A DNA stretch of 64,000 nt from an uncultured Cellulophaga sp. (GTDB lineage: Bacteria > Bacteroidota > Bacteroidia > Flavobacteriales > Flavobacteriaceae): positions 62,001-126,000 of the forward strand of contig CANMEI010000010.1 of NCBI GenBank assembly GCA_947496695.1, read 5' to 3'. The notes beneath the pieces were generated by a model that saw only the letters and a program-made list of their open reading frames with translations, was not told the DNA's origin and ran no database searches. A program made the position numbers and the translations under genes. Positions 45,491-55,074 of this stretch are shown here, piece after piece (position 1 is the stretch's first letter; the number at the start of each line of letters is the position of its first letter).

Positions 45491-46705
45491 ATGAAAAATA
45501 ATAGTTTAAAAAATAATAGATTTAAAATGTTGATTTTTAGTTGTTTATTATTTTTAATTGGGTGCAAAAACACAAATAAAAAAATAGAATCAAAAAATGA
45601 AAATAATAAAATTCATTTTGTTCTTTCTGATACGGGTCAAGATAAATTTTATGATGATAAGGGTAATGAAATATCAAAACCTAATCTAGATGATAAATTT
45701 TATGGTCAAGATGCTCAGTATCAAGGTTTACCTTCTGCTTATTTAGATAATAACGATGGTACTATTACAGATTTGAATACAGGATTAATGTGGCAAAAAA
45801 CACCAGATAATAATAGGTATAATTTTTATGATGCTTTTAAATACGTTGATGATTTAGAAATTGGTGGTTATACAGATTGGAGATTACCAACAATTAAAGA
45901 GCTATATTCTATTCTTAATTCTAATGGAGAATTAATTCCACAAAATTTAGAAAACTCTAAACCTTATTTAGATACGGTATATTTTGATTTTAAATATGAT
46001 GATCATTTGGCTTTTGCAGGACAATATTGGTCAAGCACAAAATATGTTAAAGGTCCAATACAGAATATTAAAATTGAAGGTGCTTTCGGATTTAATTTTG
46101 CTGATGGGCACATTAAAGCTTACGAAACTGGCTTGTATTATGATGGTACAGAAGGTGTAGAAAATCCTGGCAACTATGTAAGAGCCGTACGTGGTAAAGA
46201 AAATGTTTATGGTGTAAATAATTTTGTTGATAATAAAGATGAAACAATAACAGATAAAGCAACGGGCTTAATGTGGCAAAAAGTTGATGATGGAAATACT
46301 TATAATTGGATAGATGCTTTACAAATTGCTAAAAACAGTAAAATTGCGGGGTATGCTGATTGGAGACTACCTAACACTAAAGAGTTACAAAGTATTGTTG
46401 ATTATGATAAAAAAACAATTCCGGCCATAGATGAAAACTTTTTTAAAACAACTAATAAAGATAGTTGGTTCTGGACAAGCACTACACAGGGTGATTTTAA
46501 ATATTCAGCTTGTTATATCGCATTTGGTAAAGCTTATAGTAAAGATAATAGTAGAGCCAAAGAGTATTTTGATTGGCATGGGGCAGGAGCTCAACGTTCT
46601 GACCCCAAGTCGGGTAATGTAAAAGACTATTTATTAGAGTCTATAAATGCTTCTGATTCAATTCGTATTAAGAATTATGTAAGGTTGGTTAGAGATATAG
46701 ATTAA
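45491..46705 (+). CDS. DUF1566 (Lcl C-terminal domain) lipoprotein with two repeats
   Basis: A 404-residue lipoprotein (lipobox FLIGC, Cys25). Two DUF1566/Lcl-type domains follow, each starting with DGTITDLNTGLMWQK or DETITDKATGLMWQK and continuing GGYTDWRLPTIKELYSI or AGYADWRLPNTKELQSI, so the module is duplicated in tandem (about 90-235 and 250-400). The domain has a C-type-lectin-like/FGE-like core and is often found in surface proteins. It lies between a divergent AraC gene and the RND efflux operon. A TAATTTTG box at 45456-45463 is a possible promoter. Function unknown; ligand binding on the cell surface is a reasonable guess. Confidence 0.85.
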   Translation: MKNNSLKNNRFKMLIFSCLLFLIGCKNTNKKIESKNENNKIHFVLSDTGQDKFYDDKGNEISKPNLDDKFYGQDAQYQGLPSAYLDNNDGTITDLNTGLMWQKTPDNNRYNFYDAFKYVDDLEIGGYTDWRLPTIKELYSILNSNGELIPQNLENSKPYLDTVYFDFKYDDHLAFAGQYWSSTKYVKGPIQNIKIEGAFGFNFADGHIKAYETGLYYDGTEGVENPGNYVRAVRGKENVYGVNNFVDNKDETITDKATGLMWQKVDDGNTYNWIDALQIAKNSKIAGYADWRLPNTKELQSIVDYDKKTIPAIDENFFKTTNKDSWFWTSTTQGDFKYSACYIAFGKAYSKDNSRAKEYFDWHGAGAQRSDPKSGNVKDYLLESINASDSIRIKNYVRLVRDID

Positions 46706-46842
46706 TTATTTCACATAAATCTCATCTATAAAAACCAATTGATTTGAGGTAAAATATATGAGATTGTAGATTCAATTTGTCTATAAATAGATAAAGCTTA
46801 AAATTTATAAAGTAAAATTTAATAAGTAACAATATAAAACTA

Positions 46843-48015
46843 ATGAAAATAAAGAGAATTAATTTACTTACTTTAAGTTATGGGTTATTTATAGGTTTAC
46901 TATTTACCTCGTGTAATAGTGATAAAAATTCTGAAAAAGGAGAAGTAATTGCCGATTATAAGGTATTAACTGTAACTCCAAAAACTTTAGAACTTTATAG
47001 AGAATTTCCTGTAACCATTGAAGGTACCCAAAATATTGAGATTTACCCTAAAATTGAAGGTTTTATAGAAAAAGTGTTGGTTGATGAGGGAGAATATGTT
47101 GAAAGAGGCCAAACACTTTTTTTATTAAATGCGCCTGAATATGCTCAAAATATGTTGAGTACAAAAGCAGCAGTAAGTAGTGCTGTTGCAGAGGTTAGCT
47201 CAGCACAATTAGATGTTGAAAAAGCAAAACCTTTAGTAGAAAGAGAAATTATAAGCAAATTTGAATTAACTGCAGCAGAAAATACTGTAACAGCAAAAAA
47301 GGCAGCTTTAGAGCAAGCGCAAGCTGATTACGTAAATGCACAAACTAATTATGGTTATACTAAAATTACTGCTCCAGTTTCGGGTTATATAGGGTCATTA
47401 CCCTACAAATTAGGAAGTTTGGTAAGTAGTAGTATTACAGAACCATTAACTACAGTATCAAATATTAAACAGGTATATGCTTATTTTTCTATTAATGAAA
47501 AAACATATTTAGAATTTGCAAAAGAAGGTAGTTTACAAAACATAAAGGAAGTTTCTCTTTTATTACCAGATTATACTTTATTTAATCAGAAAGGAGAAAT
47601 ACAAACTGTTAGTGGGCAAGTAGATGAAGAAACAGGCTCGTTTAATGTACGTGCTATTTTTGATAATCCTGATAATTTATTGAGAACAGGTAATAGTGCC
47701 ACTATACAGCTTCCAAAAACTATAGAGGGCGCTTTTCTTATTCCACAATCAGCTACTTATGAACTTCAAGGTGATATTAATGTTTATTTGGTTAATAATC
47801 AATCTCAAGTACAGTCAACCAAAATTACAGTAACTGCTACCAATTCTGGTCAGGCTTATATTGTAACTGACGGACTTAAGCAAGGTGATCAAGTTGTTAT
47901 AGAAGGTATTTCAACCTTAAATAGTGGTAAAGAAATAAAACCTATTCAGGTAAAAGCTAGTGATTTAGATGCATTACAAGATATTACTGAAAAAGTGACG
48001 ACTACCAATAAATAA
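46843..48015 (+). CDS. RND efflux periplasmic adaptor (membrane fusion protein)
   Basis: A 390-residue lipoprotein adaptor (lipobox LLFTSC, Cys24) of the AcrA/MexA type. Barrel-sandwich hybrid halves EIYPKIEGFIEKVLVDEGEY and NYGYTKITAPVSGYIGSLPY flank a coiled-coil hairpin (about 105-165). The later beta-barrel part contains GQVDEETGSFNVRAIFDNPD. It would link the inner-membrane pump to the outer-membrane channel encoded next. First gene of the three-gene efflux operon, 14 bp before the pump gene. Confidence 0.92.
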   Translation: MKIKRINLLTLSYGLFIGLLFTSCNSDKNSEKGEVIADYKVLTVTPKTLELYREFPVTIEGTQNIEIYPKIEGFIEKVLVDEGEYVERGQTLFLLNAPEYAQNMLSTKAAVSSAVAEVSSAQLDVEKAKPLVEREIISKFELTAAENTVTAKKAALEQAQADYVNAQTNYGYTKITAPVSGYIGSLPYKLGSLVSSSITEPLTTVSNIKQVYAYFSINEKTYLEFAKEGSLQNIKEVSLLLPDYTLFNQKGEIQTVSGQVDEETGSFNVRAIFDNPDNLLRTGNSATIQLPKTIEGAFLIPQSATYELQGDINVYLVNNQSQVQSTKITVTATNSGQAYIVTDGLKQGDQVVIEGISTLNSGKEIKPIQVKASDLDALQDITEKVTTTNK

Positions 48016-48029
48016 AATACTAGAAAATT

Positions 48030-51000
48030 ATGTTTAAAAAATTCATAAAGAGACCGATTCTTTCTGCGGTTATTTCTATAATTATATTGATTTTAGGTGT
48101 TATTGGAATTACAGCACTACCAATATCTCAATATCCAGATATCGCACCACCTACGGTACAAGTTTCAGCTTCTTACGATGGTGCAAATGCAGAAGCTGTT
48201 TTAAATAGTGTAATTGTTCCTTTAGAAGAGGCCATAAATGGTGTTGAAGGTATGACTTATATGACTTCAACAGCTACCAGTGGCTCGGCAAGTATAACCG
48301 TATATTTTGAATTGGGTACCGATCCTGATATTGCAGCGGTAAATGTTCAAAATAGTGTATCAAGTGCTTCAAATTTATTACCTTCAGAAGTTACAGAGTC
48401 AGGGGTTACTACCGAAAAACAACAAAGTAGTAATGTTCTTATCGTGGGGCTATATAGTGAGAATGATAACTACGATGAAGAATTTATTCAGAATTATGCT
48501 GAAATTAATTTAATACCTGTATTAAAAAGAATAAATGGAGTAGGTAGTGCTGAAGCATTTGGTACTAAAGATTATAGTATGCGTATCTGGTTAAAGGCTA
48601 ATATTATGGCTAACTATGGCTTAATTCCTTCAGATATTAGTACAGCTCTTGATGACCAAAACCTTGAAGCTGCACCAGGAGAATTAGGTTTACAAGGTGA
48701 TCAAGCGTATCAATACACTTTAAAATATAAAGGAAAACTACAAAATGCATCTGAATTTGAGGAGATCATTATTAAAACCACAGACGATGGTCGTATACTA
48801 CGTTTAAAAGATGTAGCTAGAGTTGAGTTAGGTTCACAATCATACAGTACTTCAACATTAATAAATGGGTATCCAGGCGTTGGTATTGCAATTGCTCAAA
48901 CGTCAGGTTCAAATGCACAAGAAGTAGTAGAAAATTCTATTGCAACTTTAAAAGCTTCATCTGTGAACTTCCCAGATGGTATCAAGTATGTTGAAATGAT
49001 GAATGCCAATAATTTTTTAGAGGCTTCAATTGAAAAAGTAATTCATACACTTATTGAAGCTTTTATTCTAGTGTTCTTTGTGGTTTTTATTTTCCTACAA
49101 GATTGGCGTTCAACTTTAATACCTGCAATATCAGTTCCTGTAGCTGTTGTTGGTACTTTCTTTTTCTTAAATGTATTTGGATTCACAATAAATCTTTTAA
49201 CTCTTTTTGCTTTAATGCTAGCTATAGGTATTGTAGTTGATGATGCTATTGTGGTGGTTGAAGCAGTACACGCTAAATTAGATAATGGATATAAATCTGC
49301 CAGAAAGGCTAGTTTAGATGCCATGAGTGAAATATCTGGTGCCATTATATCTATTACCTTAGTAATGTCTGCAGTTTTTATCCCCGTTACTTTTATTAGC
49401 GGATCTTCAGGTGTTTTCTACCAACAGTTTGGTATAACGCTTGCTATAGCTATAATTTTATCAGCTATAAATGCATTGACTTTAAGTCCCGCATTGTGTG
49501 CTTTGTTATTAAAACCACATGATGAAGATCACAAAAAAAAGAGTTACATACAACGCTTTTATTTAGCCTTTAATGTTGCTTTTGATAAGACAACATCAAA
49601 ATATAAAAAAACAGTTTCATTTTTAATTAAAAGAAAAGCAGTTGCGATAGGTATTTTATGTGTTTTTATTGGTTTGTTTGTTTATTTAATGAATACAACA
49701 GCCACAGGTTTTGTACCCGATGAAGACCAAGGTACAATTATGACAGATATTAGTTTACCTGCGGCAACATCGTTAGAAAAAACAGCTGAGATTGTAAAAC
49801 AGGTACAAGAAATTGTAGAAGATATGCCTGAAGTTAGAGCAGTACTTAGGTCTACCGGTAGAGGTATGATAAGTGGTACAGGGTCTAATTACGGGATGGT
49901 AATTTTAAAACTGAAAGATTGGAGTGAAAGAACCGGAGATGATCAAGACGTACAGTCTATTATTAATAGATTATTTGCAAAAACAGCTCATATAAAAGAT
50001 GCAAGAATTATCTTTTTTTCTCCACCAACTATTACAGGATTTGGAATGAGCAACGGATTTGAGTTTCAATTACAAGACCAAAGTGGTGGTACTGTAGATG
50101 AACTTTATAAGGTAAGTCAAGATTTTATTGAAGCATTAAGTAAACGACCAGAAATTCAATATGCTAATACAACCTTTGACCCAACTTTTCCACAATATGA
50201 AGTAGTGGTAGATGTTGCTAAAACTAAATTAGCAGGTTTAGAAGTTGAGGGGGTATTAAGTGTGATGCAAGGTTATTTAAGTGGAGTTTATGCTTCAAAT
50301 TTTAATAAATTTGGAAAGCAATACCGTGTTATATATCAAGCTGAACCCAATTTTAGAGCTAATTTAGAAAGCTTAAATGCTATTAAAGTTAAAAATAGCA
50401 ATGGTATTATGGCACCTATTACTGAGTTTGTGACTTTAAAAAGAGTTTATGGTCCGCAAAGTTTAACCCGTTTTAATCTATTTACAGCAGCAAAAATAAC
50501 AGGAGCGCCAAACGAAGGGTATAGTTCTGGTGATGCCATTAATGCTATTGAACAAGTCGCGGCTGAAACTTTACCAACAGGTTATGGTTTTGATTATTCA
50601 GGTATGACCAGAGAAGAGATTTCTGCAGGAAACCAAACTGTATATATTTTTATGTTGTGCTTAATATTTGTTTATTTCTTATTATGTGCACAGTATGAAA
50701 GTTTTATACTTCCTTTTTCAGTTTTAATATCTGTACCAGCAGGACTTTCTGGGGTACTAATTTTTGCAAATCTATTTGGTATTAGTAACAATATTTATAT
50801 ACAAATTACATTAGTTATGCTTATTGGGTTATTAGCCAAAAATGCTATTTTAATAGTTGAGTTTGCTATACAAAGAAGGCGAGAAGGTGAAACAATTATT
50901 CAATCTGCTATTGATGGTGCCATAGCTAGATTTAGACCTATATTAATGACATCATTTGCTTTTATTTTTGGATTACTTCCGTTAATGATTGCTACAGGTG

Positions 51001-51206
51001 CTGGTGCTACAGGAAATAGAGCTATTGGTACAGGCGCTATTGGTGGTATGCTAATTGGAACAATACTAGGAATATTAGTTATACCTGTACTTTTTATCAT
51101 CTTCCAAACACTTCAAGAAAAAGTAGTTGGTATTCCTGATCATGATTGGGGAGACGAAGAAGGCAAAAATGAAGTAGAATCAGGAGATAAAATTCGATTA
51201 GAATAA
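48030..51206 (+). CDS. RND inner-membrane multidrug efflux transporter (HAE1 family)
   Basis: A 1058-residue pump with the HAE1 start FIKRPILSAVISI, then LPISQYPDIAPPTVQVSASY. Twelve transmembrane helices are arranged as 1+6 and 1+6 with two large periplasmic loops. The proton-relay Asp pair is in GIVVDDAIVVVEAV (TM4), and the second-half signature GLLAKNAILIVEFA is typical. A TAATG overlap joins it to the outer-membrane channel gene. Proton-driven export of hydrophobic drugs, dyes or lipids is expected; the actual substrate is unknown. Confidence 0.95.
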   Translation: MFKKFIKRPILSAVISIIILILGVIGITALPISQYPDIAPPTVQVSASYDGANAEAVLNSVIVPLEEAINGVEGMTYMTSTATSGSASITVYFELGTDPDIAAVNVQNSVSSASNLLPSEVTESGVTTEKQQSSNVLIVGLYSENDNYDEEFIQNYAEINLIPVLKRINGVGSAEAFGTKDYSMRIWLKANIMANYGLIPSDISTALDDQNLEAAPGELGLQGDQAYQYTLKYKGKLQNASEFEEIIIKTTDDGRILRLKDVARVELGSQSYSTSTLINGYPGVGIAIAQTSGSNAQEVVENSIATLKASSVNFPDGIKYVEMMNANNFLEASIEKVIHTLIEAFILVFFVVFIFLQDWRSTLIPAISVPVAVVGTFFFLNVFGFTINLLTLFALMLAIGIVVDDAIVVVEAVHAKLDNGYKSARKASLDAMSEISGAIISITLVMSAVFIPVTFISGSSGVFYQQFGITLAIAIILSAINALTLSPALCALLLKPHDEDHKKKSYIQRFYLAFNVAFDKTTSKYKKTVSFLIKRKAVAIGILCVFIGLFVYLMNTTATGFVPDEDQGTIMTDISLPAATSLEKTAEIVKQVQEIVEDMPEVRAVLRSTGRGMISGTGSNYGMVILKLKDWSERTGDDQDVQSIINRLFAKTAHIKDARIIFFSPPTITGFGMSNGFEFQLQDQSGGTVDELYKVSQDFIEALSKRPEIQYANTTFDPTFPQYEVVVDVAKTKLAGLEVEGVLSVMQGYLSGVYASNFNKFGKQYRVIYQAEPNFRANLESLNAIKVKNSNGIMAPITEFVTLKRVYGPQSLTRFNLFTAAKITGAPNEGYSSGDAINAIEQVAAETLPTGYGFDYSGMTREEISAGNQTVYIFMLCLIFVYFLLCAQYESFILPFSVLISVPAGLSGVLIFANLFGISNNIYIQITLVMLIGLLAKNAILIVEFAIQRRREGETIIQSAIDGAIARFRPILMTSFAFIFGLLPLMIATGAGATGNRAIGTGAIGGMLIGTILGILVIPVLFIIFQTLQEKVVGIPDHDWGDEEGKNEVESGDKIRLE

Positions 51207-52633
51207 TGAAAAATATTAATATGAAATTCAAATCTTTAAAGTATCTCATTCCAATTACAGTGATTATTCTACTGATGAATTCTTGTGGTGTAATAAACAA
51301 AAAGTATACAACGCCAAATGTTGATTTTGCTGAGAATTATAGAGATACTGTAGTTAATGACAGTACATCTATAGCAACTTTGCCTTGGAAAGAAATTATA
51401 TCAGATAGTATTTTACAAAATTTAATTGAAGAAGGTTTGCAAAATAACCTTGATTTATTAGTTGCTATTGAAAATATAAACCAGGCAAAGGCCAACTTAG
51501 TTGAAGCTAAATTAGCTTATTTACCAAGCTTAGAAGGTACTGCTCAAGTGACTAAATCAAAAACTTCAGAAGCATCATTAAATTTTGGTAGTGCAAGTGG
51601 TATTAACTTAAATACAACTACATATTTAGGACGATTTAGCAGTAGTTGGGAGTTAGACGTTTGGGGAAAATTAAAAAGTAATAAACGTTCTGTATTGGCT
51701 TCTTTTTTAGAAAGTGAAGCGGCAACTAAAGCTGTGCAGACTCAATTAATTTCAGATATAGCAACTGGTTATTACGAATTATTAGCTTTAGATGCACAAC
51801 TAGCTATTACACAAGAAACTCTTAAAAATCGTATTGGAGATCAAGAAACAATGAAGTTTTTAAAAGAGTCTGCAGTGGTAGATGGTGCGGCTGTGGTGCA
51901 GAGTGAAGCAAGTCGTTATGAAATAGAAACCTCTATTCCTGATATTGAATTGAGTATATTAGAGCAAGAAAATGTGCTTTCTATTTTATTGGGAAGAGTT
52001 CCTGGAAACATAGAAAGGTCTTCATTGGAAGAGCAAAAAGCATATTCTAATTTAAAAATTGGAGTACCATCTTCACTTTTAAGAAATAGACCAGATATTC
52101 GTGAAGCAGAAATGGCATTCAGAAGTTCATTTGAAGATGTTAATATGGCTAAAACATATTTTTATCCTTCATTAACAATTACAGCAACTGGAGGACTTTC
52201 AACATTAGATTTAAAAGACTTTTTTGATAATTCAATTTTTTATAATTTAATTGGAGGTTTAACGCAGCCAATTTTTGCAAATGGCGAAAATAAAGCTAGA
52301 TTGAAAATAAACAAATCAGTACAAGAACAGTCTTTTTACGATTATAAAACTGCTTGGTTAACTGCAGGAAGTGAAATTTCTAATGCATTATACCTATATA
52401 AAAAGACTAAAGAGAAACAAGAATCTAGAGCTCATCAAATTGAAGCATTAGAAAAATCTGTAGAATTTACAGAGGCTCTTTTAGAGTATTCTTCATCAAC
52501 AAATTATACAGATGTACTAACCACTAAAAATAGTTTGTTAGATGCGCAGTTAGATGGTGTTAGTGATAAGCAACAAGAGTTAAATTCGGTAATTCAACTA
52601 TACCGTGCACTTGGTGGCGGATGGCAAAATTAA
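51206..52633 (+). CDS. TolC-like outer-membrane efflux channel lipoprotein (NodT/OprM type)
   Basis: A 475-residue outer-membrane factor. The signal peptide ends in lipobox MNSC (Cys27); a later ATG at codon 6 would also serve. Two OEP repeats are seen: LQNLIEEGLQNNLDLLVAIE ... SWELDVWGKLKSNKRS, and LLRNRPDIREAEMAFRSSFE ... YPSLTITATGG. The protein closes the tripartite efflux complex with the adaptor and pump. Its ATG overlaps the pump's TAA by one base, implying coupled translation. It ends in a long perfect terminator. Confidence 0.93.
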   Translation: MKNINMKFKSLKYLIPITVIILLMNSCGVINKKYTTPNVDFAENYRDTVVNDSTSIATLPWKEIISDSILQNLIEEGLQNNLDLLVAIENINQAKANLVEAKLAYLPSLEGTAQVTKSKTSEASLNFGSASGINLNTTTYLGRFSSSWELDVWGKLKSNKRSVLASFLESEAATKAVQTQLISDIATGYYELLALDAQLAITQETLKNRIGDQETMKFLKESAVVDGAAVVQSEASRYEIETSIPDIELSILEQENVLSILLGRVPGNIERSSLEEQKAYSNLKIGVPSSLLRNRPDIREAEMAFRSSFEDVNMAKTYFYPSLTITATGGLSTLDLKDFFDNSIFYNLIGGLTQPIFANGENKARLKINKSVQEQSFYDYKTAWLTAGSEISNALYLYKKTKEKQESRAHQIEALEKSVEFTEALLEYSSSTNYTDVLTTKNSLLDAQLDGVSDKQQELNSVIQLYRALGGGWQN

Positions 52634-52646
52634 TAGAAATGTTTAA

Positions 52647-52694
52647 ATAAAATAAAAACCTCACTAGAAATTTCTAGTGAGGTTTTTATTTTAT
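52647..52694. terminator. Terminator after the RND efflux operon
   Basis: A perfect 24-bp inverted repeat without spacer (core AACCTCACTAGAAA / TTTCTAGTGAGGTT) flanked by A/T tracts. It also serves the convergent minus-strand gene, whose stop lies 12 bp further. Confidence 0.92.
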
Positions 52695-52705
52695 AGCTTA
52701 CTTTT

Positions 52706-53083
52706 TTAAGCTTGAATTATATTTTTAAATGTTGGAGGGTTTTCCGTAATACTACCAACTCCTTTTTTATTTACTTTAAACATAACATCTTTTAAGGTGC
52801 TAAATAATATCACCGAAAAAAATGAAGATTTAATATGAGATTTTACTATAATTCTTGCTTCATCAATACTTAATTCTTCTTCTATATCTTCAGTCTCTCT
52901 AGATCTATAGGCATATTTCAACACAACTTTAAAACCATCTTTACCGTAAATAGGTCTTAAAAATATATTTTTCAAATCAGGTTTTCCAATAGTTTTTGCC
53001 ATAGTTAGCTTAGCAAAGCTTCCTTCTTCAATACTTTCTTCTACTTGTTTCCAGAAAGTAACAAAAACATCATGATATAACAT
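52706..53083 (-). CDS. Stand-alone N-terminal domain related to SAM-dependent methyltransferases
   Basis: A 125-residue protein. The pattern VEESIEEGSFAKLTMAKTIG, KPDLKNIFLRPI, VVLKYAYRSRETEDI, ILFSTLKDVMFKVN and NPPTF resembles the N-terminal RNA-binding-like domain of a Bacteroidota class I methyltransferase of about 390 residues as I remember it, but the catalytic domain is missing and the reading frame stops right after the domain. It could be a truncated gene or a genuine single-domain protein. No signal peptide. The efflux terminator lies directly downstream. Confidence 0.5.
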   Translation of the reverse strand: MLYHDVFVTFWKQVEESIEEGSFAKLTMAKTIGKPDLKNIFLRPIYGKDGFKVVLKYAYRSRETEDIEEELSIDEARIIVKSHIKSSFFSVILFSTLKDVMFKVNKKGVGSITENPPTFKNIIQA

Positions 53084-53455
53084 AGTGGCATTTTTTTAGG
53101 TAATGAACTGCAAAAATAATGCTTTTCAAATGGACCTAAAAATGGGTTTAGATAATACTATGAATTACTAGTGTTATTTTGAGAGGATTCTAAAAATTAT
53201 TAAATACTTATACGGTTTCATAAAGAAGTAAAAATCACAAAAGTAGATTATACTAAAAATAGAAAACTTTTTTTAAACTATATTTATAATATATATGACT
53301 ATTTTCTTGGTAATTGAGTATATAGGTTTAAATAAAAAAAACACAAAACTTCCGCATAGCCAGCCAAAATGGCCGTATAAGAGGAAGAAAGTTCCGTATA
53401 TAAACAAGTTGGCAACAATTTAAGCTGACAATGAGAATTAATTCTATAAATTAAA
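53084..53455. other. Intergenic region before the TlpA-like gene
   Basis: 372 bp without a credible gene. The right part (about 53341-53400) is less AT-rich than its surroundings and contains short GC-bearing segments such as CCAGCCAAAATGGCCG. It carries the left copy of the TGTTGCCAAC inverted repeat at 53408-53417. Confidence 0.5.
53408..53417 (+). repeat. Left copy of 10-bp inverted repeat flanking the TlpA-like gene
   Basis: GTTGGCAACA, the exact reverse complement of the right copy at 54956-54965. The nearby bases ATTT also match the right copy in part. Confidence 0.55.
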
Positions 53456-54841
53456 ATGAACAAGACATATACACCTCTTAGCTTATTGACTCTAGCATTA
53501 TTTTTAACTTTTTCCTCTTGTCAAAAAAAAGCTCAATATGCTATTTTAAGTGGTACTATTAAAAATGGAAATAAAACAATTGAATTAAGGTCTCATTATG
53601 ACACCACAGATAAAACTAAGAGAAAAATCATTCATTTAGATAAAAATGGTGCTTTTCAGGATACTATCTATATTCAAAAAGAAGAATTATATGTAGTTTC
53701 AGACAAAACTAATATGTTTGAATTTTATTTGACCCCATCAAGTACATATACTCTCGATTATGATTCAAAAAAATTTAAAACTGAAGGTATCTCATTAAAA
53801 GGAGATGATATTGACACCAATGAATATTATATAGATAAAACAAGAGGTACTGCATTCTATGATTTTGATGCATCGGATAAGTCTGAAAAAGAAATTAGAA
53901 GTTTTCTTAATAGTGTTAAAGAAAAACAAATACAAAGAGTGAATATTTCAAAATTACCAAGTTTATTAAAAAAGCATGAAGAAGCTTCTATTAAATATGA
54001 ATACCTTAGATTTCTTTCTCTATACATTAGAATAAATGAAATTAACAACCCGTCTATTGAGTCTAAAAACGAATTGGATATTGATTACTTGAATGAAGAA
54101 GAATATAAAAAACATCAATCATATAAATATTTGTTACATGATTACTACCATGAGAAATTAAACCAAAAAGCAAAAGAAAACCAAAAACTAAAACTAAACC
54201 CGTCATATTCACTTTATCAAAATGGAATAAAAGAGTTAGCATTAAATATACCGAATGATTATATCAAAAATGATTTAATTGCTCATGATGCATCATTTTA
54301 TCTTTTAAATTCAGAAGACATTGAATCTTGTTATAGCGACTTTAAAAAGTATTACACTGGAAATGACACAATTATCAAAGCTAAAATGCTGGATTCATAT
54401 TATCGATTTACTAAACTAAAAAAAGGAACCCCTTCTCCAAAATTCACTAATTATAAAAATAATAATGGAGGTGAAAATTCATTAAACGATTATAAAGGAA
54501 ATTATGTGTTTATTGATATTTGGGCAACTTGGTGTGGCAGTTGTTATGGAGAAATGTCTTATTTGAAAAAGTTAGAACAAGAATATAAAGATGTTGTTTT
54601 TTTAAGTATTGCTTGGAAAGATGATGTAAATAAATGGCGGAAAATAATAAAAAAGGAATCATTAAAAGGAATACAACTATTTGCAACTAAAGATGATAAT
54701 TCCTTTTTTGAAGAGTATGCTGTAAATGGTATACCTAGATATATCTTAATCGACCCAGAAGGCAATATTCTAGATCATAATACACCTAAACCCTCAGATG
54801 ACAAATTAAGAACGCTGTTTAAAGATGTTGGCATTGATTAA
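53456..54841 (+). CDS. TlpA-like thioredoxin-fold lipoprotein
   Basis: A 461-residue lipoprotein (lipobox FSSC, Cys22). The N-terminal part (about 28-130) is a beta-rich domain like those in Bacteroidota TlpA-type proteins, a helical middle follows, and the C-terminal thioredoxin domain (about 325-461) has FIDIWATWCGSCYGEM with the redox pair Cys360/Cys363 and a later cis-Pro region NGIPRYILIDPEG. It would reduce or form disulfides in the periplasm. The gene stands alone between inverted repeats and next to an IS remnant, so it may have been gained as a cassette. Confidence 0.85.
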   Translation: MNKTYTPLSLLTLALFLTFSSCQKKAQYAILSGTIKNGNKTIELRSHYDTTDKTKRKIIHLDKNGAFQDTIYIQKEELYVVSDKTNMFEFYLTPSSTYTLDYDSKKFKTEGISLKGDDIDTNEYYIDKTRGTAFYDFDASDKSEKEIRSFLNSVKEKQIQRVNISKLPSLLKKHEEASIKYEYLRFLSLYIRINEINNPSIESKNELDIDYLNEEEYKKHQSYKYLLHDYYHEKLNQKAKENQKLKLNPSYSLYQNGIKELALNIPNDYIKNDLIAHDASFYLLNSEDIESCYSDFKKYYTGNDTIIKAKMLDSYYRFTKLKKGTPSPKFTNYKNNNGGENSLNDYKGNYVFIDIWATWCGSCYGEMSYLKKLEQEYKDVVFLSIAWKDDVNKWRKIIKKESLKGIQLFATKDDNSFFEEYAVNGIPRYILIDPEGNILDHNTPKPSDDKLRTLFKDVGID

Positions 54842-54955
54842 ATTGTATAAAATCGTTAGATAAGAAAACGATGGAATTAACACTCGATAATTTAATAGGA
54901 AAGAGCTAAATATTCCGATTTCTGACTATTTAGCTTATGAATAAAAATAAAAAAC

Positions 54956-54965
54956 TGTTGCCAAC
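54956..54965 (-). repeat. Right copy of 10-bp inverted repeat flanking the TlpA-like gene
   Basis: TGTTGCCAAC, pairing with GTTGGCAACA at 53408-53417; about 1.56 kb apart with the TlpA-like gene between them. Confidence 0.55.
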
Positions 54966-55022
54966 AAAGAACTGAGGTAAAAAACAACTCTTTTTTTAAT
55001 TAAATTTAGATACTATTACAGT

Positions 55023-55046
55023 AGGCTTAAACTTTAGTTTAAGCTT
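55023..55046 (+). terminator. Hairpin terminator between the TlpA-like gene and the IS110 remnant
   Basis: AGGCTTAAAC / GTTTAAGCTT stem with a 4-base loop, followed by a T-run (TTTTTTT). Confidence 0.75.
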
Positions 55047-55074
55047 TTTTTATGCTTGTTTTTTTATTTAAATT

